This document shows positions 1 through 6,237 of a stretch of 6,585 nt of DNA, piece after piece (within the stretch, counting starts at the first letter, position 1; every line of letters starts with the position of its first letter). A program made the translations under genes and the position numbers. A model generated the notes under the pieces. It was given only the letters and a program-made list of their open reading frames with translations. It did not search any database and was not told the DNA's origin. The stretch spans positions 1 through 6,585 of the forward strand of contig CAJYKY010000433.1 in assembly GCA_913775005.1 (NCBI GenBank), in the 5' to 3' direction. This DNA comes from an uncultured Achromobacter sp. (GTDB taxonomy: Bacteria > Pseudomonadota > Gammaproteobacteria > Burkholderiales > Burkholderiaceae_B).

Positions 1-658
1 GGCTGGCCAGCACCGCGCCCACGACATAGGCCGTCAGCTTGTACGGGTAGGTGGAATAGCCCGCCGCGCGCATGCGCTGTTCATTGATGCGGATGCCAGC
101 CAGCGCCGCGCCAAACGGCGAGCGCCGCAGCAGCGCCAGAAAACCCCACGTCAGCGCCAGGCACACGAGGACGAAGAAGTAGAACGTGGTGGCGTTGGAC
201 AGGTCGAACGGCGTCCAGCCTCCCAACGACAGTTCAGGCCGGAAGTACAGATAGATGCCATCGCTGCCGCCGCCCACCTTGGTGTCATGGAACACGTAGT
301 ACGCCATTTGCGCAAAGGCCAGCGTGACCATGATGAAGTACACGCCGCGCGTGCGCAGCGCCAGCGCGCCGGTCATCACGGCATAGATGGCGGCCGCCAG
401 CAGCGCCGCCGGCAGCAGCCACACGAGGCTCGCTGCTTCCGATTCGGGTGACAGCAAGGCCGCCATGTAGGCGCCTATGCCGAAAAACGCCGCATGCCCC
501 AGGCTGACCAGGCCCGCGCCGCCCACCAGCAATTGCAGACTCAGCGCGAAGATGGCGTAGATCATCACCTTGATGGCAAGACCGGTGTAGTAATCACTGC
601 CGCTAAAGGCAAACGCGGCCAGCGCCAGCAGCGTCGCAAAGGGGAGAAGTTTCTGCAT
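1..658 (-). CDS. livM: LivM-type branched-chain/aromatic acid ABC transporter permease, partial (C-terminal end outside window)
   Basis: Inner-membrane permease of a HAAT-family ABC importer, pairing with the LivH-type permease encoded just upstream. Reading leftward from the ATG at 658 gives 219 uninterrupted codons before the window edge. The family is usually somewhat over 300 residues, so roughly a third is missing. Residues 1-18 form a hydrophobic first segment. The family signature SLGHAAFFGIGAYMAA lies at 52-67, followed by LALRTRGVYFIMVTLAFAQM at 99-118. A cytoplasmic coupling loop (FGAALAGIRINEQRMRAAGY, about 182-201) should contact the ATPase. The start lies 2 bases after the livH stop, so translational coupling is likely, and no strong ribosome-binding site is visible beyond a GGG in the livH tail. 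Substrate cannot be read from the permease. The position behind a benzoate-CoA ligase suggests benzoate or a similar acid. Family call is secure; substrate is inferred. Confidence 0.93.
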   Translation of the reverse strand, partial: MQKLLPFATLLALAAFAFSGSDYYTGLAIKVMIYAIFALSLQLLVGGAGLVSLGHAAFFGIGAYMAALLSPESEAASLVWLLPAALLAAAIYAVMTGALALRTRGVYFIMVTLAFAQMAYYVFHDTKVGGGSDGIYLYFRPELSLGGWTPFDLSNATTFYFFVLVCLALTWGFLALLRRSPFGAALAGIRINEQRMRAAGYSTYPYKLTAYVVGAVLAS

Positions 659-660
659 GG

Positions 661-1542
661 CTAGCCCTGTTTGAACAGCCCTTCGGGCTTGCAAAGAAGA
701 ATGAACGCCATCAACACATACACCAGCACTCCCGCCGCCGACGGGAACAGCACCTGGCCGAAGGTTTCCACAAAGCCCACCAGCATGGCGGCCAGGAACG
801 CGCCCCGGATTGACCCGATGCCGCCAATCACCACCACCACAAAGCAGATGATCAGTACGCCGTTGCCCATGCCGGGATACACGGATGACACGGGCGCGGC
901 GATGGTGCCCGCCAGCGCGGCCAGCGCCACGCCGGCCGCGAACACCAGCCGGTACAGCTTGTTGACGTCGATGCCCAGCGACCCCGTCATCTCGCGGTTG
1001 CTGGCGCCCGCGCGCAGCATCATGCCCAGCCGCGTGCGCGTGATGACCCAGTACAGCAGCAGCGCCACCGCAATGCCCACGGCCGAGATGAATAGCCGGT
1101 AGACGGGATACGTCATCACGCCGCCCAGCGAGATGCTGCCCTGCAACCACGCCGGCAGCGGCACGCCATGGACATCGTTGCCGACGAGTATGCTGCGCAG
1201 CTCTTCAAACACCAGGATCAGCCCGTACGTCATCAACACCTGTTGAAGATGGTTGCGGTGATACAGGTAGCTGAAAAAGGCGGCTTCCAGAAAATAGCCC
1301 AGCACCGCCGCCAGCAGCACGCATACGGCCAGCGTGGCGATGAAGCCGCCGCCCAGCCATCGATCCACCACCGGCCCCAGCGCAAACGCCATGTAGGCGC
1401 CGATCATGTAGAAGCTGCCATGGGCCAGGTTGATGATGCCCATGATGCCGAAGATCAACGTCAGGCCGCTGGCCACCAGGAACAGCAGCAAGCCGTACTG
1501 GAATGCGTTCAGGCTTTGAATAAGCAGGATGCTGATGTCCAT
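661..1542 (-). CDS. livH: LivH-type branched-chain/aromatic acid ABC transporter permease
   Basis: Inner-membrane permease of 293 residues, the usual length for LivH. It is hydrophobic throughout, with about eight membrane segments. The LivH signature INLAHGSFYMIGAYMA sits at 37-52, and the conserved VVIGGIGSIRGAFLAAMLVG stretch at about 237-256. A charged cytoplasmic loop around 168-195 (RTRLGMMLRAGASNREMTGSLGI and following) is the expected ATPase contact. The ATG at 1542 is preceded by GGAGG (1547-1551), four bases away, which supports this start. The gene lies 24 bases after the binding-protein gene and 2 bases before livM, so the three form one transcription unit. It should act with the periplasmic binding protein, LivM and two ATPases (LivG/LivF) that are not in this window. 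An aromatic-acid substrate is inferred from the benzoate-CoA ligase upstream; true branched-chain amino acid transport cannot be excluded. Confidence 0.95.
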   Translation of the reverse strand: MDISILLIQSLNAFQYGLLLFLVASGLTLIFGIMGIINLAHGSFYMIGAYMAFALGPVVDRWLGGGFIATLAVCVLLAAVLGYFLEAAFFSYLYHRNHLQQVLMTYGLILVFEELRSILVGNDVHGVPLPAWLQGSISLGGVMTYPVYRLFISAVGIAVALLLYWVITRTRLGMMLRAGASNREMTGSLGIDVNKLYRLVFAAGVALAALAGTIAAPVSSVYPGMGNGVLIICFVVVVIGGIGSIRGAFLAAMLVGFVETFGQVLFPSAAGVLVYVLMAFILLCKPEGLFKQG

Positions 1543-1566
1543 GGGGCCTCCGGGCGCGGACGGGGG

Positions 1567-2727
1567 TTAAAGCTTGCAGCCGCGCGCCGGGTCGGCGAGC
1601 TTCTTCACGGCAACGTCCACCACCTTGTTTTCCAAGCCGTCCACACGGCGCAGGTAGATGTCCTGTACCGGGTTGCCGGCGGGCGACAGCGTGAACGGCC
1701 CGCGCGGGCTGTCTACCGTGGCGCCGCGCATGGCGGTGCGGAAGTCGGCCTTCTTGGAAAAGTCTCCCTTCACGGCGGTCAGGCCCGACTGCATCAGCTG
1801 CGCCGCGTCATAGCCTTGCACGGCGTACACGTCGGGCGGCATGTTGTAGTTCTTGGCGTAGTCGGCACGGAAGGCGTTGTCGCGCGGCGTGTTCAGGCCG
1901 TCGGCGTAATGCAGCGTGGTGAGCAGCCCTTGCGCGGATGCGCCCTGCGCCTGCAAGGTGCCGTCGGTCAAGAAGCCCGAGCCGTACAGCGGAATGGTCT
2001 TGTCCAGGCCTGCCGCGTGATAGTCCTGCACGAACTTCACCGCGCCGCCGCCCGCAAAGAAGGTGAACACCATGTCGGGCTTGGTGGCGGCGATCTCGGT
2101 CAGCAGCGACTGGAATTCCACGTTGGGAAAGGGCAGGCTCAGTTCCTTGACGACCTTGCCGCCCGCCTTCTCGAACCCTTCCTTGAAGCCGCCAATGGCT
2201 TCGTCGCCCGCCGCGTACTTCCACGTGATGGTGACGGCCGTCTTGTGGCCCTTGTTGAATGCGACCGGACCCATCGCGTACGCGGGCTGCCAGTTGGTGA
2301 ACGACGTGCGGAAGATACCGGGGCCGCACAGCGGGCCGGTGATGGCGTTGGCGCCGGCGTTGGTGACGATGAGCGTGGTGTCGCTATCTTTGGCGGCCTT
2401 GGCCAGCGCCATCGCCACGCCCGAGTGCACCGTGCCGATCAGCACATCGACCTGATCGCGCTTGATCAGGCGGTTGGCGTTTTCGGCGGCCTTGGCGGGG
2501 TTGGACTCGTCATCGACCTTGAAGTATTCGATCTCGCGCCCGCCCAGCTTGCCGCCTTGCTCGGCAACATACAGCTTGAAGCCGTTTTCGATGGCGGTGC
2601 CTAGCGCGGCGAAGGTGCCGCTGTAGGGCAGCATGAAGCCGACTTTGATCTTGTCGGCAGCCTGCGCGCCGCTGGCGGCGAACGTCAGGGCCGCGGCAAT
2701 CGCGGCCCGGGTCAGGGCGTGATTCAT
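1567..2727 (-). CDS. Periplasmic substrate-binding protein of HAAT-family ABC transporter, probably for benzoate or a related aromatic acid
   Basis: A 386-residue type I periplasmic binding protein (Peripla_BP_6/LivK-like). It begins with a Sec signal peptide: Arg7, a hydrophobic stretch 8-18, and a signal-peptidase site AQA-A at 21-24, with no lipobox Cys. The mature part opens with KIKVGFMLPYSGTFAALGTAIENGFKL-type sequence (26-52), the ligand-binding first strand and helix of this family. VDVLIGTVHSGVAMALA follows at 93-109 and the hinge and second lobe from about 125. Cys134 and Cys384 might form a disulfide. The ATG is preceded by GGAG (2735-2738) at good spacing. It lies 141 bases after the ligase gene and 24 before livH. 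HAAT binding proteins next to aromatic degradation genes commonly capture benzoate-like acids, but specificity here is inferred from context only. Confidence 0.92.
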   Translation of the reverse strand: MNHALTRAAIAAALTFAASGAQAADKIKVGFMLPYSGTFAALGTAIENGFKLYVAEQGGKLGGREIEYFKVDDESNPAKAAENANRLIKRDQVDVLIGTVHSGVAMALAKAAKDSDTTLIVTNAGANAITGPLCGPGIFRTSFTNWQPAYAMGPVAFNKGHKTAVTITWKYAAGDEAIGGFKEGFEKAGGKVVKELSLPFPNVEFQSLLTEIAATKPDMVFTFFAGGGAVKFVQDYHAAGLDKTIPLYGSGFLTDGTLQAQGASAQGLLTTLHYADGLNTPRDNAFRADYAKNYNMPPDVYAVQGYDAAQLMQSGLTAVKGDFSKKADFRTAMRGATVDSPRGPFTLSPAGNPVQDIYLRRVDGLENKVVDVAVKKLADPARGCKL

Positions 2728-2868
2728 GGTTTGTCTCCGTGCTTGTTATAAGGCTGGCGGCTGGGCTTGCACTGCTAGGGGACCGGGCTCAACCGGGTGT
2801 ATCCAACGCGCCGACACCATCGGCGGCCGCCGGGATTGGGCAAAGGCGCGCGTGCGTGGACGCCGCCT

Positions 2869-4485
2869 TCATAACGTGGACTCTTCCAACTGCCGCAAGC
2901 GGAACCGCTGGATCTTGCCGGTGGCCGTCTTGGGCAGCTCTTCGGTGAAGTTGATGTGGCGCGGGTACTTGAAGGGCGCCAGGTGCTGCTTCACATAGCT
3001 TTGCAACGCGGCGCCGGTCGTGGCGTCCGGTTCGAAGCCGGGGCGCAGCACCACATAGGCCTTGGTCTTGACGAGGCCATCGTGGTCCGGCACGCCGATC
3101 ACGGCGGCTTCCAGCACGGCTTCGTGCTGCACCAGAATGTTTTCCACTTCCACGGGCGACACGTATTGGCCGCTGACCTTGATCATGTCGTCGCTGCGGC
3201 CGGCGTAGGTGTAGTAGCCGTCGGCATCACAGGTGTATTTGTCGCCGCTTTTGAGCCAGTCGCCCAGAAAGCACTGGCGCGTCTTGTCGCGGTTGTTCCA
3301 GTACATCAGCGCCGCGCTGGGCCCCTTGATGTACAGGTCGCCGATGGCGCCGGGCGCAACGGGCATGCCGCTGTCATCGCGCAACTGCACTTCGTAGCCC
3401 GGCACGGGTTTGCCGGTGGTGCCATAGCGCAACTGGCCGGTCTGGTTCGAAATGAAGATGTGCAGCATCTCGGTAGAGCCGATGCCGTCCAGGATTTCAC
3501 AGCCGAAATGCCGCGTGAAGCGCTCACCAATATCGCGGGGCAACGCTTCACCAGCCGACGTGCATACGCGCATCGCCACCTGGTCGCGCGGCGGCAGGTC
3601 GGGGGATGCCAGCATGCTGGCGTACAGCGTGGGCACGCCGTAGAACACGGTGGGGCGATGGCGCGTCAGGCGTTGGAACACGGCTTGGGGCGTGGGGCGT
3701 TCACCCATCAGGATGACGGTGGCGCCGACCGACAAGGGAAAGGTCAGCCCGTTGCCCAGGCCATAGGCAAAGAACAGTTTGGCGGCCGAGAACACCACAT
3801 CGTCTTCGCGGATGCCCAGCACGGGTTTGGCGTAGAGCTCGGCCGTGTGCCACAGGTTGCCATGGGTGTGGACCACGCCCTTGGGCTTGCCGGTAGAGCC
3901 GGATGAATACAGCCAGAACGCGATTTCGTCAGACAGCGTGCGCACGGCGGGCGCCAGCGGCGCGGCGGCCAGCAAGGTTTCGAAATCGTGGATTTGGTAC
4001 TGCGGCGCGCCGTTAGCATTGCCGCTGCCGTGGCTCGGTCCTTGCGGCGTCGTACCCGGCTGGGCCGCCGCAGGTTGCGACACCACCACGTGTTCGACAT
4101 CCCCGGGCGCTTGCGCCAGCGCAGCCTGCACGGCGGGCATCAATGCGCCCGATGCGAACACGGCGCGCACGCGGCTGTGCGTGACGATGTAGGCGTAGTC
4201 GTCCGGTGTCAGCAAGGTGTTCACGGCCACCGGCACCACGCCCGCATGCAGCGCGCCCAGGAACACGACGGGCCAGTCCACGGTGTCCTGCATCAGCAGC
4301 AGGATGCGTTCTTCGCGCCGCAGCCCCAGCTGGCGCAGCGCACCGGCCAGCCGCGCGACGCGCTCGGCCAGTTCGCCATAGCTGAGCTGGCGCGTGTCGT
4401 CGATGAAGGCCGGCTTGGCGGCGCGGGGCGCGTTCAGTGCGGCCAGATAACTGGCGAAGTTCAGTTCGGCGGGGCAGGTGTTCAC
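2869..4485 (-). CDS. bclA: Benzoate-CoA ligase (AMP-forming)
   Basis: Activates benzoate: benzoate + ATP + CoA gives benzoyl-CoA + AMP + PPi, the entry step of the box pathway, in the cytoplasm. It has 538 residues, normal for the family. The order is typical of the ANL superfamily: phosphate loop YSSGSTGKPKG (193-203), KLFFAYGLGN (236-245), FYGVPTLYASML (281-292), CTSAGEALP (308-316), DGIGSTEMLHIFISN (333-347), SGDKY (413-417), hinge region YAGRSDDMIKVSGQYVSPVEVE (427-448), and PKTATGKIQRFRLR (518-531) with the adenylation lysine K524. The AYG and LHIF stretches match where characterised benzoate ligases line the aromatic pocket (from memory). Residues 137-162 are a Gly/Pro/Ala/Ser/Asn-rich insert between domains. 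The start is GTG at 4485, supported by AGGAGA (4491-4496) six to seven bases upstream. It lies 70 bases after the DUF4863 gene. A close relative acting on 2-aminobenzoate or a hydroxybenzoate is possible, but the neighbouring boxR and boxC favour benzoate. Confidence 0.95.
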   Translation of the reverse strand: MNTCPAELNFASYLAALNAPRAAKPAFIDDTRQLSYGELAERVARLAGALRQLGLRREERILLLMQDTVDWPVVFLGALHAGVVPVAVNTLLTPDDYAYIVTHSRVRAVFASGALMPAVQAALAQAPGDVEHVVVSQPAAAQPGTTPQGPSHGSGNANGAPQYQIHDFETLLAAAPLAPAVRTLSDEIAFWLYSSGSTGKPKGVVHTHGNLWHTAELYAKPVLGIREDDVVFSAAKLFFAYGLGNGLTFPLSVGATVILMGERPTPQAVFQRLTRHRPTVFYGVPTLYASMLASPDLPPRDQVAMRVCTSAGEALPRDIGERFTRHFGCEILDGIGSTEMLHIFISNQTGQLRYGTTGKPVPGYEVQLRDDSGMPVAPGAIGDLYIKGPSAALMYWNNRDKTRQCFLGDWLKSGDKYTCDADGYYTYAGRSDDMIKVSGQYVSPVEVENILVQHEAVLEAAVIGVPDHDGLVKTKAYVVLRPGFEPDATTGAALQSYVKQHLAPFKYPRHINFTEELPKTATGKIQRFRLRQLEESTL

Positions 4486-4555
4486 GGTTGTCTCCTGATG
4501 TCCTGTGGGGGCGGCGCTGGCGTTGTGTTGTTATGGCCAGGCCGGCGGGCGGCGG

Positions 4556-5032
4556 CTAGGTGCCGGGCCGCGTGAACTCGATGGCGCCGCCGGGCAGCAG
4601 GTACAGGACCAGCGCGCGGCCTTCGGTGACGGTCGGGCGGTGCGCGCTGCCGGGGCCGTAGACCAGCCAGCCCGCGCCATGGCCGTCGAAGCGGGCATTG
4701 CCGGTCAGCGGCATGATGAGATCGATCTCGCCGTTCGGGTGTGCGTGGTGGGGGCCGGCCAGGTCGTCCATGTCCACCACATCGACCGAATAGCCGGCCA
4801 AATCATCAGCGGGTTTGATGACGCGGCCATACCGGATGCCGCCGCCTTCGCGGTTGCACATCCAGCCATCGGCCACGCCCTGGCGACAGGCGGCAAAGAT
4901 GTTCTGGTAGAGCGGGCTGTCTGGGCCAGCCTCGCGGTTCAAGCGCGCCTGCAACGCGTCATCCAGCGCGTGGCCGGACGTCAAACGCGTGGCCTCGCGC
5001 ATCAGGGCATGGAATTGATCTGGCGTGCTCAC
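4556..5032 (-). CDS. DUF4863-type small cupin-like protein, first gene of the ligase unit
   Basis: A 158-residue cytoplasmic protein with no signal peptide or membrane segment. The N-terminal half (1-60) looks helical. The C-terminal half resembles a single cupin barrel. A first motif HAHPNGE (96-102) supplies H96, H98 and E102, with another His at 95. The second motif GPGSAH (126-131) supplies H131. Together these are the four ligands expected of a metal-binding cupin. GWLVYGPGSAHRPTV (121-135) and ALVLYLLPGGAIEF (140-153) are the most family-like stretches. I recognise it as the DUF4863 family often found next to benzoate-CoA ligase and box genes. I recall that some databases name this family after PnbB, a 4-hydroxylaminobenzoate lyase, which I cannot verify. 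The GTG start at 5032 is chosen because AAGGAGGA (5039-5046) lies six bases upstream. An in-frame ATG at 5143 would add 37 residues but lacks such a site and overlaps the promoter. Its biochemical role in benzoate metabolism is unknown to me. Confidence 0.85.
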   Translation of the reverse strand: MSTPDQFHALMREATRLTSGHALDDALQARLNREAGPDSPLYQNIFAACRQGVADGWMCNREGGGIRYGRVIKPADDLAGYSVDVVDMDDLAGPHHAHPNGEIDLIMPLTGNARFDGHGAGWLVYGPGSAHRPTVTEGRALVLYLLPGGAIEFTRPGT

Positions 5033-5038
5033 CGCGAC

Positions 5039-5046
5039 TCCTCCTT
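5039..5046 (-). promoter_or_regulatory. Strong ribosome-binding site deciding the DUF4863 start
   Basis: On the minus strand the sequence reads AAGGAGGA, a near-perfect match to the 16S rRNA tail, six bases before a GTG at 5032-5030. This places translation start at 5032 rather than at the upstream in-frame ATG at 5143. The 5143 ATG also falls upstream of the transcript start predicted near 5121. Confidence 0.85.
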
Positions 5047-5127
5047 TACACTGTCGGCGCTTTGGAATCAGCATGAATTTGAATGCTGCTTTTTTGCACC
5101 GCGACGGCTTGGGACTGCTTGGAAGGA

Positions 5128-5156
5128 AAAATAGTGCTTCCAAAGGTTTGGGTCAA
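5128..5156 (-). promoter_or_regulatory. Sigma-70-type promoter for the leftward DUF4863-ligase-transporter unit
   Basis: The minus strand carries TTGACC (5156-5151) and TATTTT (5133-5128) separated by exactly 17 bases, a good match to -35 and -10 consensus. Transcription would begin near 5121 and leave a leader of about 90 bases before the GTG at 5032. Both boxes lie partly inside the arms of the inverted repeat at 5131-5163, so binding of a repressor there should block RNA polymerase. No experimental start site is known to me. Confidence 0.7.
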
Positions 5157-5170
5157 GCACTATAGTGCAT
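5131..5170. promoter_or_regulatory. Operator-like cluster: 9-bp inverted repeat overlapping a 12-bp palindrome
   Basis: ATAGTGCTT (5131-5139) and AAGCACTAT (5155-5163) are perfect inverted repeats separated by 15 bases, centre-to-centre 24 bp. The right arm overlaps a second perfect palindrome GCACTATAGTGC (5157-5168), which ends in a TGCA (5166-5169). The ATAGTGC half-site therefore occurs three times: at 5131-5137 and 5162-5168 on the plus strand, 31 bp or about three helical turns apart, and at 5157-5163 on the minus strand. The sites cover the leftward promoter and the candidate boxR promoter, so one bound protein could control both directions. BoxR is the obvious candidate, but these half-sites are longer than the bare TGCA of known BzdR/BoxR operators. 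Confidence 0.65.
5138..5166 (+). promoter_or_regulatory. Candidate boxR promoter
   Basis: TATAGT (5161-5166) is a good -10 box inside the 12-bp palindrome. Seventeen bases upstream the -35 position holds only TTCCAA (5138-5143), a weak match. Transcription would start near 5173, leaving about 39 bases before the boxR ATG. The -10 overlapping the palindrome suggests autorepression. This is a weaker call than the leftward promoter. Confidence 0.45.
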
Positions 5171-5211
5171 AAAACAAGGCGTATCAGGGTATTTGCGGAG
5201 TCAGCCAAAAC

Positions 5212-6120
5212 ATGAATCAAGCGCTAGACGTGGCGCCATCCGAACCCCGGCGGGAAGCTTTCCTGGTGGCATTGGGCGAGCGGGTGCGCCGCCTGCGCGC
5301 CATCCGGGGCATGACACGCAAGGGCTTGTCGCAGGTGACGGGCGTGTCCGAGCGGCACCTGGCCAATCTGGAGCACGGGGTGGGCAATGCGTCGATCCTG
5401 GTGTTGCTGCAAATTGCGCGGGCCTTCAATTGCGCGCTGGCGGAGCTGGTCGGGGATGTGACCACGGAATCCCCCGACTGGCTGCTGATCCGCGAGCTGC
5501 TTAGCGGCCGTACAGAATCCGATTTGCAACGCGCGCGTGAAGCGCTGACGCAGCTGTTTGGCGTGGGCGCGGGCGCGCAACGCCCCAACCGTACGCAGCG
5601 TGTGGCGCTGATCGGCCTGCGCGGTGCGGGCAAATCCACGCTGGGCCAGATGCTGGCGGATGACCTGGGCTATCCGTTTGTTGAGCTGAACCGCGAAATC
5701 GAGCGCGTGGCCGGGTGCAGCATCCTGGAAATCCACAACCTGTATGGCCCCAACGCCTACCGCCGCTATGAGCGCCGGGCGCTGGAAGAGGCCGTGCAGA
5801 TCTACCCGGAAATGGTGCTTGCCACCCCCGGCGGTCTCGTGTCGGAACCCGCCACGCTGAATCTGTTGCTGGCCCATTGCTACACGGTGTGGCTGCGCGC
5901 CACGCCCGAAGAACACATGGGCCGCGTCATGGCGCAGGGCGATTTCCGCCCCATGTCGGGCAACAACGAGGCCATGGCGGATCTGAAACGCATTCTGGCC
6001 GGCCGCGAGGCCTTCTACGCCAAAGCCGATTTGACCTGGGTCACCAGCAACCTGGAAGTGCAGGAGAGCTTTGCCGGCCTGCGCACCCAGGTTCGCAAGG
6101 CCTGCGGACTGCCTCTGTAA
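5212..6120 (+). CDS. boxR: BoxR, benzoyl-CoA-responsive XRE-family repressor with shikimate-kinase-like domain
   Basis: A 302-residue two-domain regulator. Residues about 17-81 are an XRE/HTH_3 DNA-binding domain (LGERVRRLRAIRGMTRKGLS at 21-40, then VSERHLANLEHG at 45-56). A linker (about 82-128) leads to a shikimate-kinase-like domain (about 129-300) with Walker A GLRGAGKST at 135-143. In characterised BzdR and BoxR this second domain senses benzoyl-CoA, which releases the repressor from the promoters. Expected kinase residues are partly changed: the DxD of shikimate kinases is E158-L159-N160, and the GGG motif is P206-G207-G208. R184 (YRRYE) and R246 (FRP) remain at the expected substrate-arginine positions. 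The ATG at 5212 has GGAG (5197-5200) eleven bases upstream, a rather long spacing. It is divergent from the ligase unit and in the same direction as boxC, and it is likely self-repressed through the operators at 5131-5170. Confidence 0.95.
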   Translation: MNQALDVAPSEPRREAFLVALGERVRRLRAIRGMTRKGLSQVTGVSERHLANLEHGVGNASILVLLQIARAFNCALAELVGDVTTESPDWLLIRELLSGRTESDLQRAREALTQLFGVGAGAQRPNRTQRVALIGLRGAGKSTLGQMLADDLGYPFVELNREIERVAGCSILEIHNLYGPNAYRRYERRALEEAVQIYPEMVLATPGGLVSEPATLNLLLAHCYTVWLRATPEEHMGRVMAQGDFRPMSGNNEAMADLKRILAGREAFYAKADLTWVTSNLEVQESFAGLRTQVRKACGLPL

Positions 6121-6123
6121 AAC

Positions 6124-6196
6124 TGCACTTTTTTGCATGTCTCGCTTGACGTGCGTTTTTGCCTGCACTAATCTGCACAATAATTCATGTGATGCA
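6124..6196. promoter_or_regulatory. BoxR operator array, two TGCA-N6-TGCA elements plus one TGCA
   Basis: TGCA occurs at 6124-6127, 6134-6137, 6164-6167, 6174-6177 and 6193-6196. The first four form two TGCA-N6-TGCA direct-repeat elements whose starts are exactly 40 bp apart, so all four lie on the same helix face. Direct TGCA repeats, including the TGCA-N6-TGCA form, are the operator elements described for BzdR and BoxR. The second element covers the spacer and -10 of the candidate boxC promoter. Assignment to BoxR is inferred from this match and from boxR lying next door. Confidence 0.8.
6146..6174 (+). promoter_or_regulatory. Candidate promoter of the boxC operon
   Basis: TTGACG (6146-6151) is a near-consensus -35 box. 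Seventeen bases further lies TAATCT (6169-6174), a moderate -10. Transcription would start near 6181, leaving about 57 bases before the boxC ATG. TGCA sites at 6164 and 6174 lie between and over the boxes, as expected for a repressed promoter. No terminator is visible after boxR, so readthrough from boxR is also possible. Confidence 0.55.
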
Positions 6197-6237
6197 GTAT
6201 TTTTCCTGTTCAGGCAGGACGTACGAGGAGACACACC

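Noticed and set aside
1168..2604. Long open frame of 478 codons on the plus strand, opposite the binding-protein gene and livH
   Set aside because: Antisense shadow of GC-rich coding DNA. The translation is full of His, Gln, Arg, Val and Ala with no recognisable domain, and the opposite strand encodes clear transporter proteins.
2745..2773. Separate promoter for the transporter genes: TATAAC on the minus strand (2750-2745)
   Set aside because: The -35 position (AGTGCA) does not match, and the transcript would start on top of the ribosome-binding site. Readthrough from the ligase is simpler.
2821..2832. 12-bp palindrome CGGCGGCCGCCG in the gap between the ligase and the binding-protein gene, as a terminator
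   Set aside because: It has no loop spacing and no following T-run on either strand, and such runs are common in GC-rich DNA. It is not supported as a terminator.
2956..3906. Open frame of 316 codons on the plus strand, opposite the ligase
   Set aside because: His/Gln/Val-rich shadow of the benzoate-CoA ligase, whose motifs are complete on the other strand.
5033..5143. N-terminal extension of the DUF4863 protein starting at the ATG at 5143
   Set aside because: It would place coding sequence over the promoter and operator, has no good ribosome-binding site, and reads as a Lys/Cys-rich segment unlike the rest. The GTG at 5032 has an excellent site.
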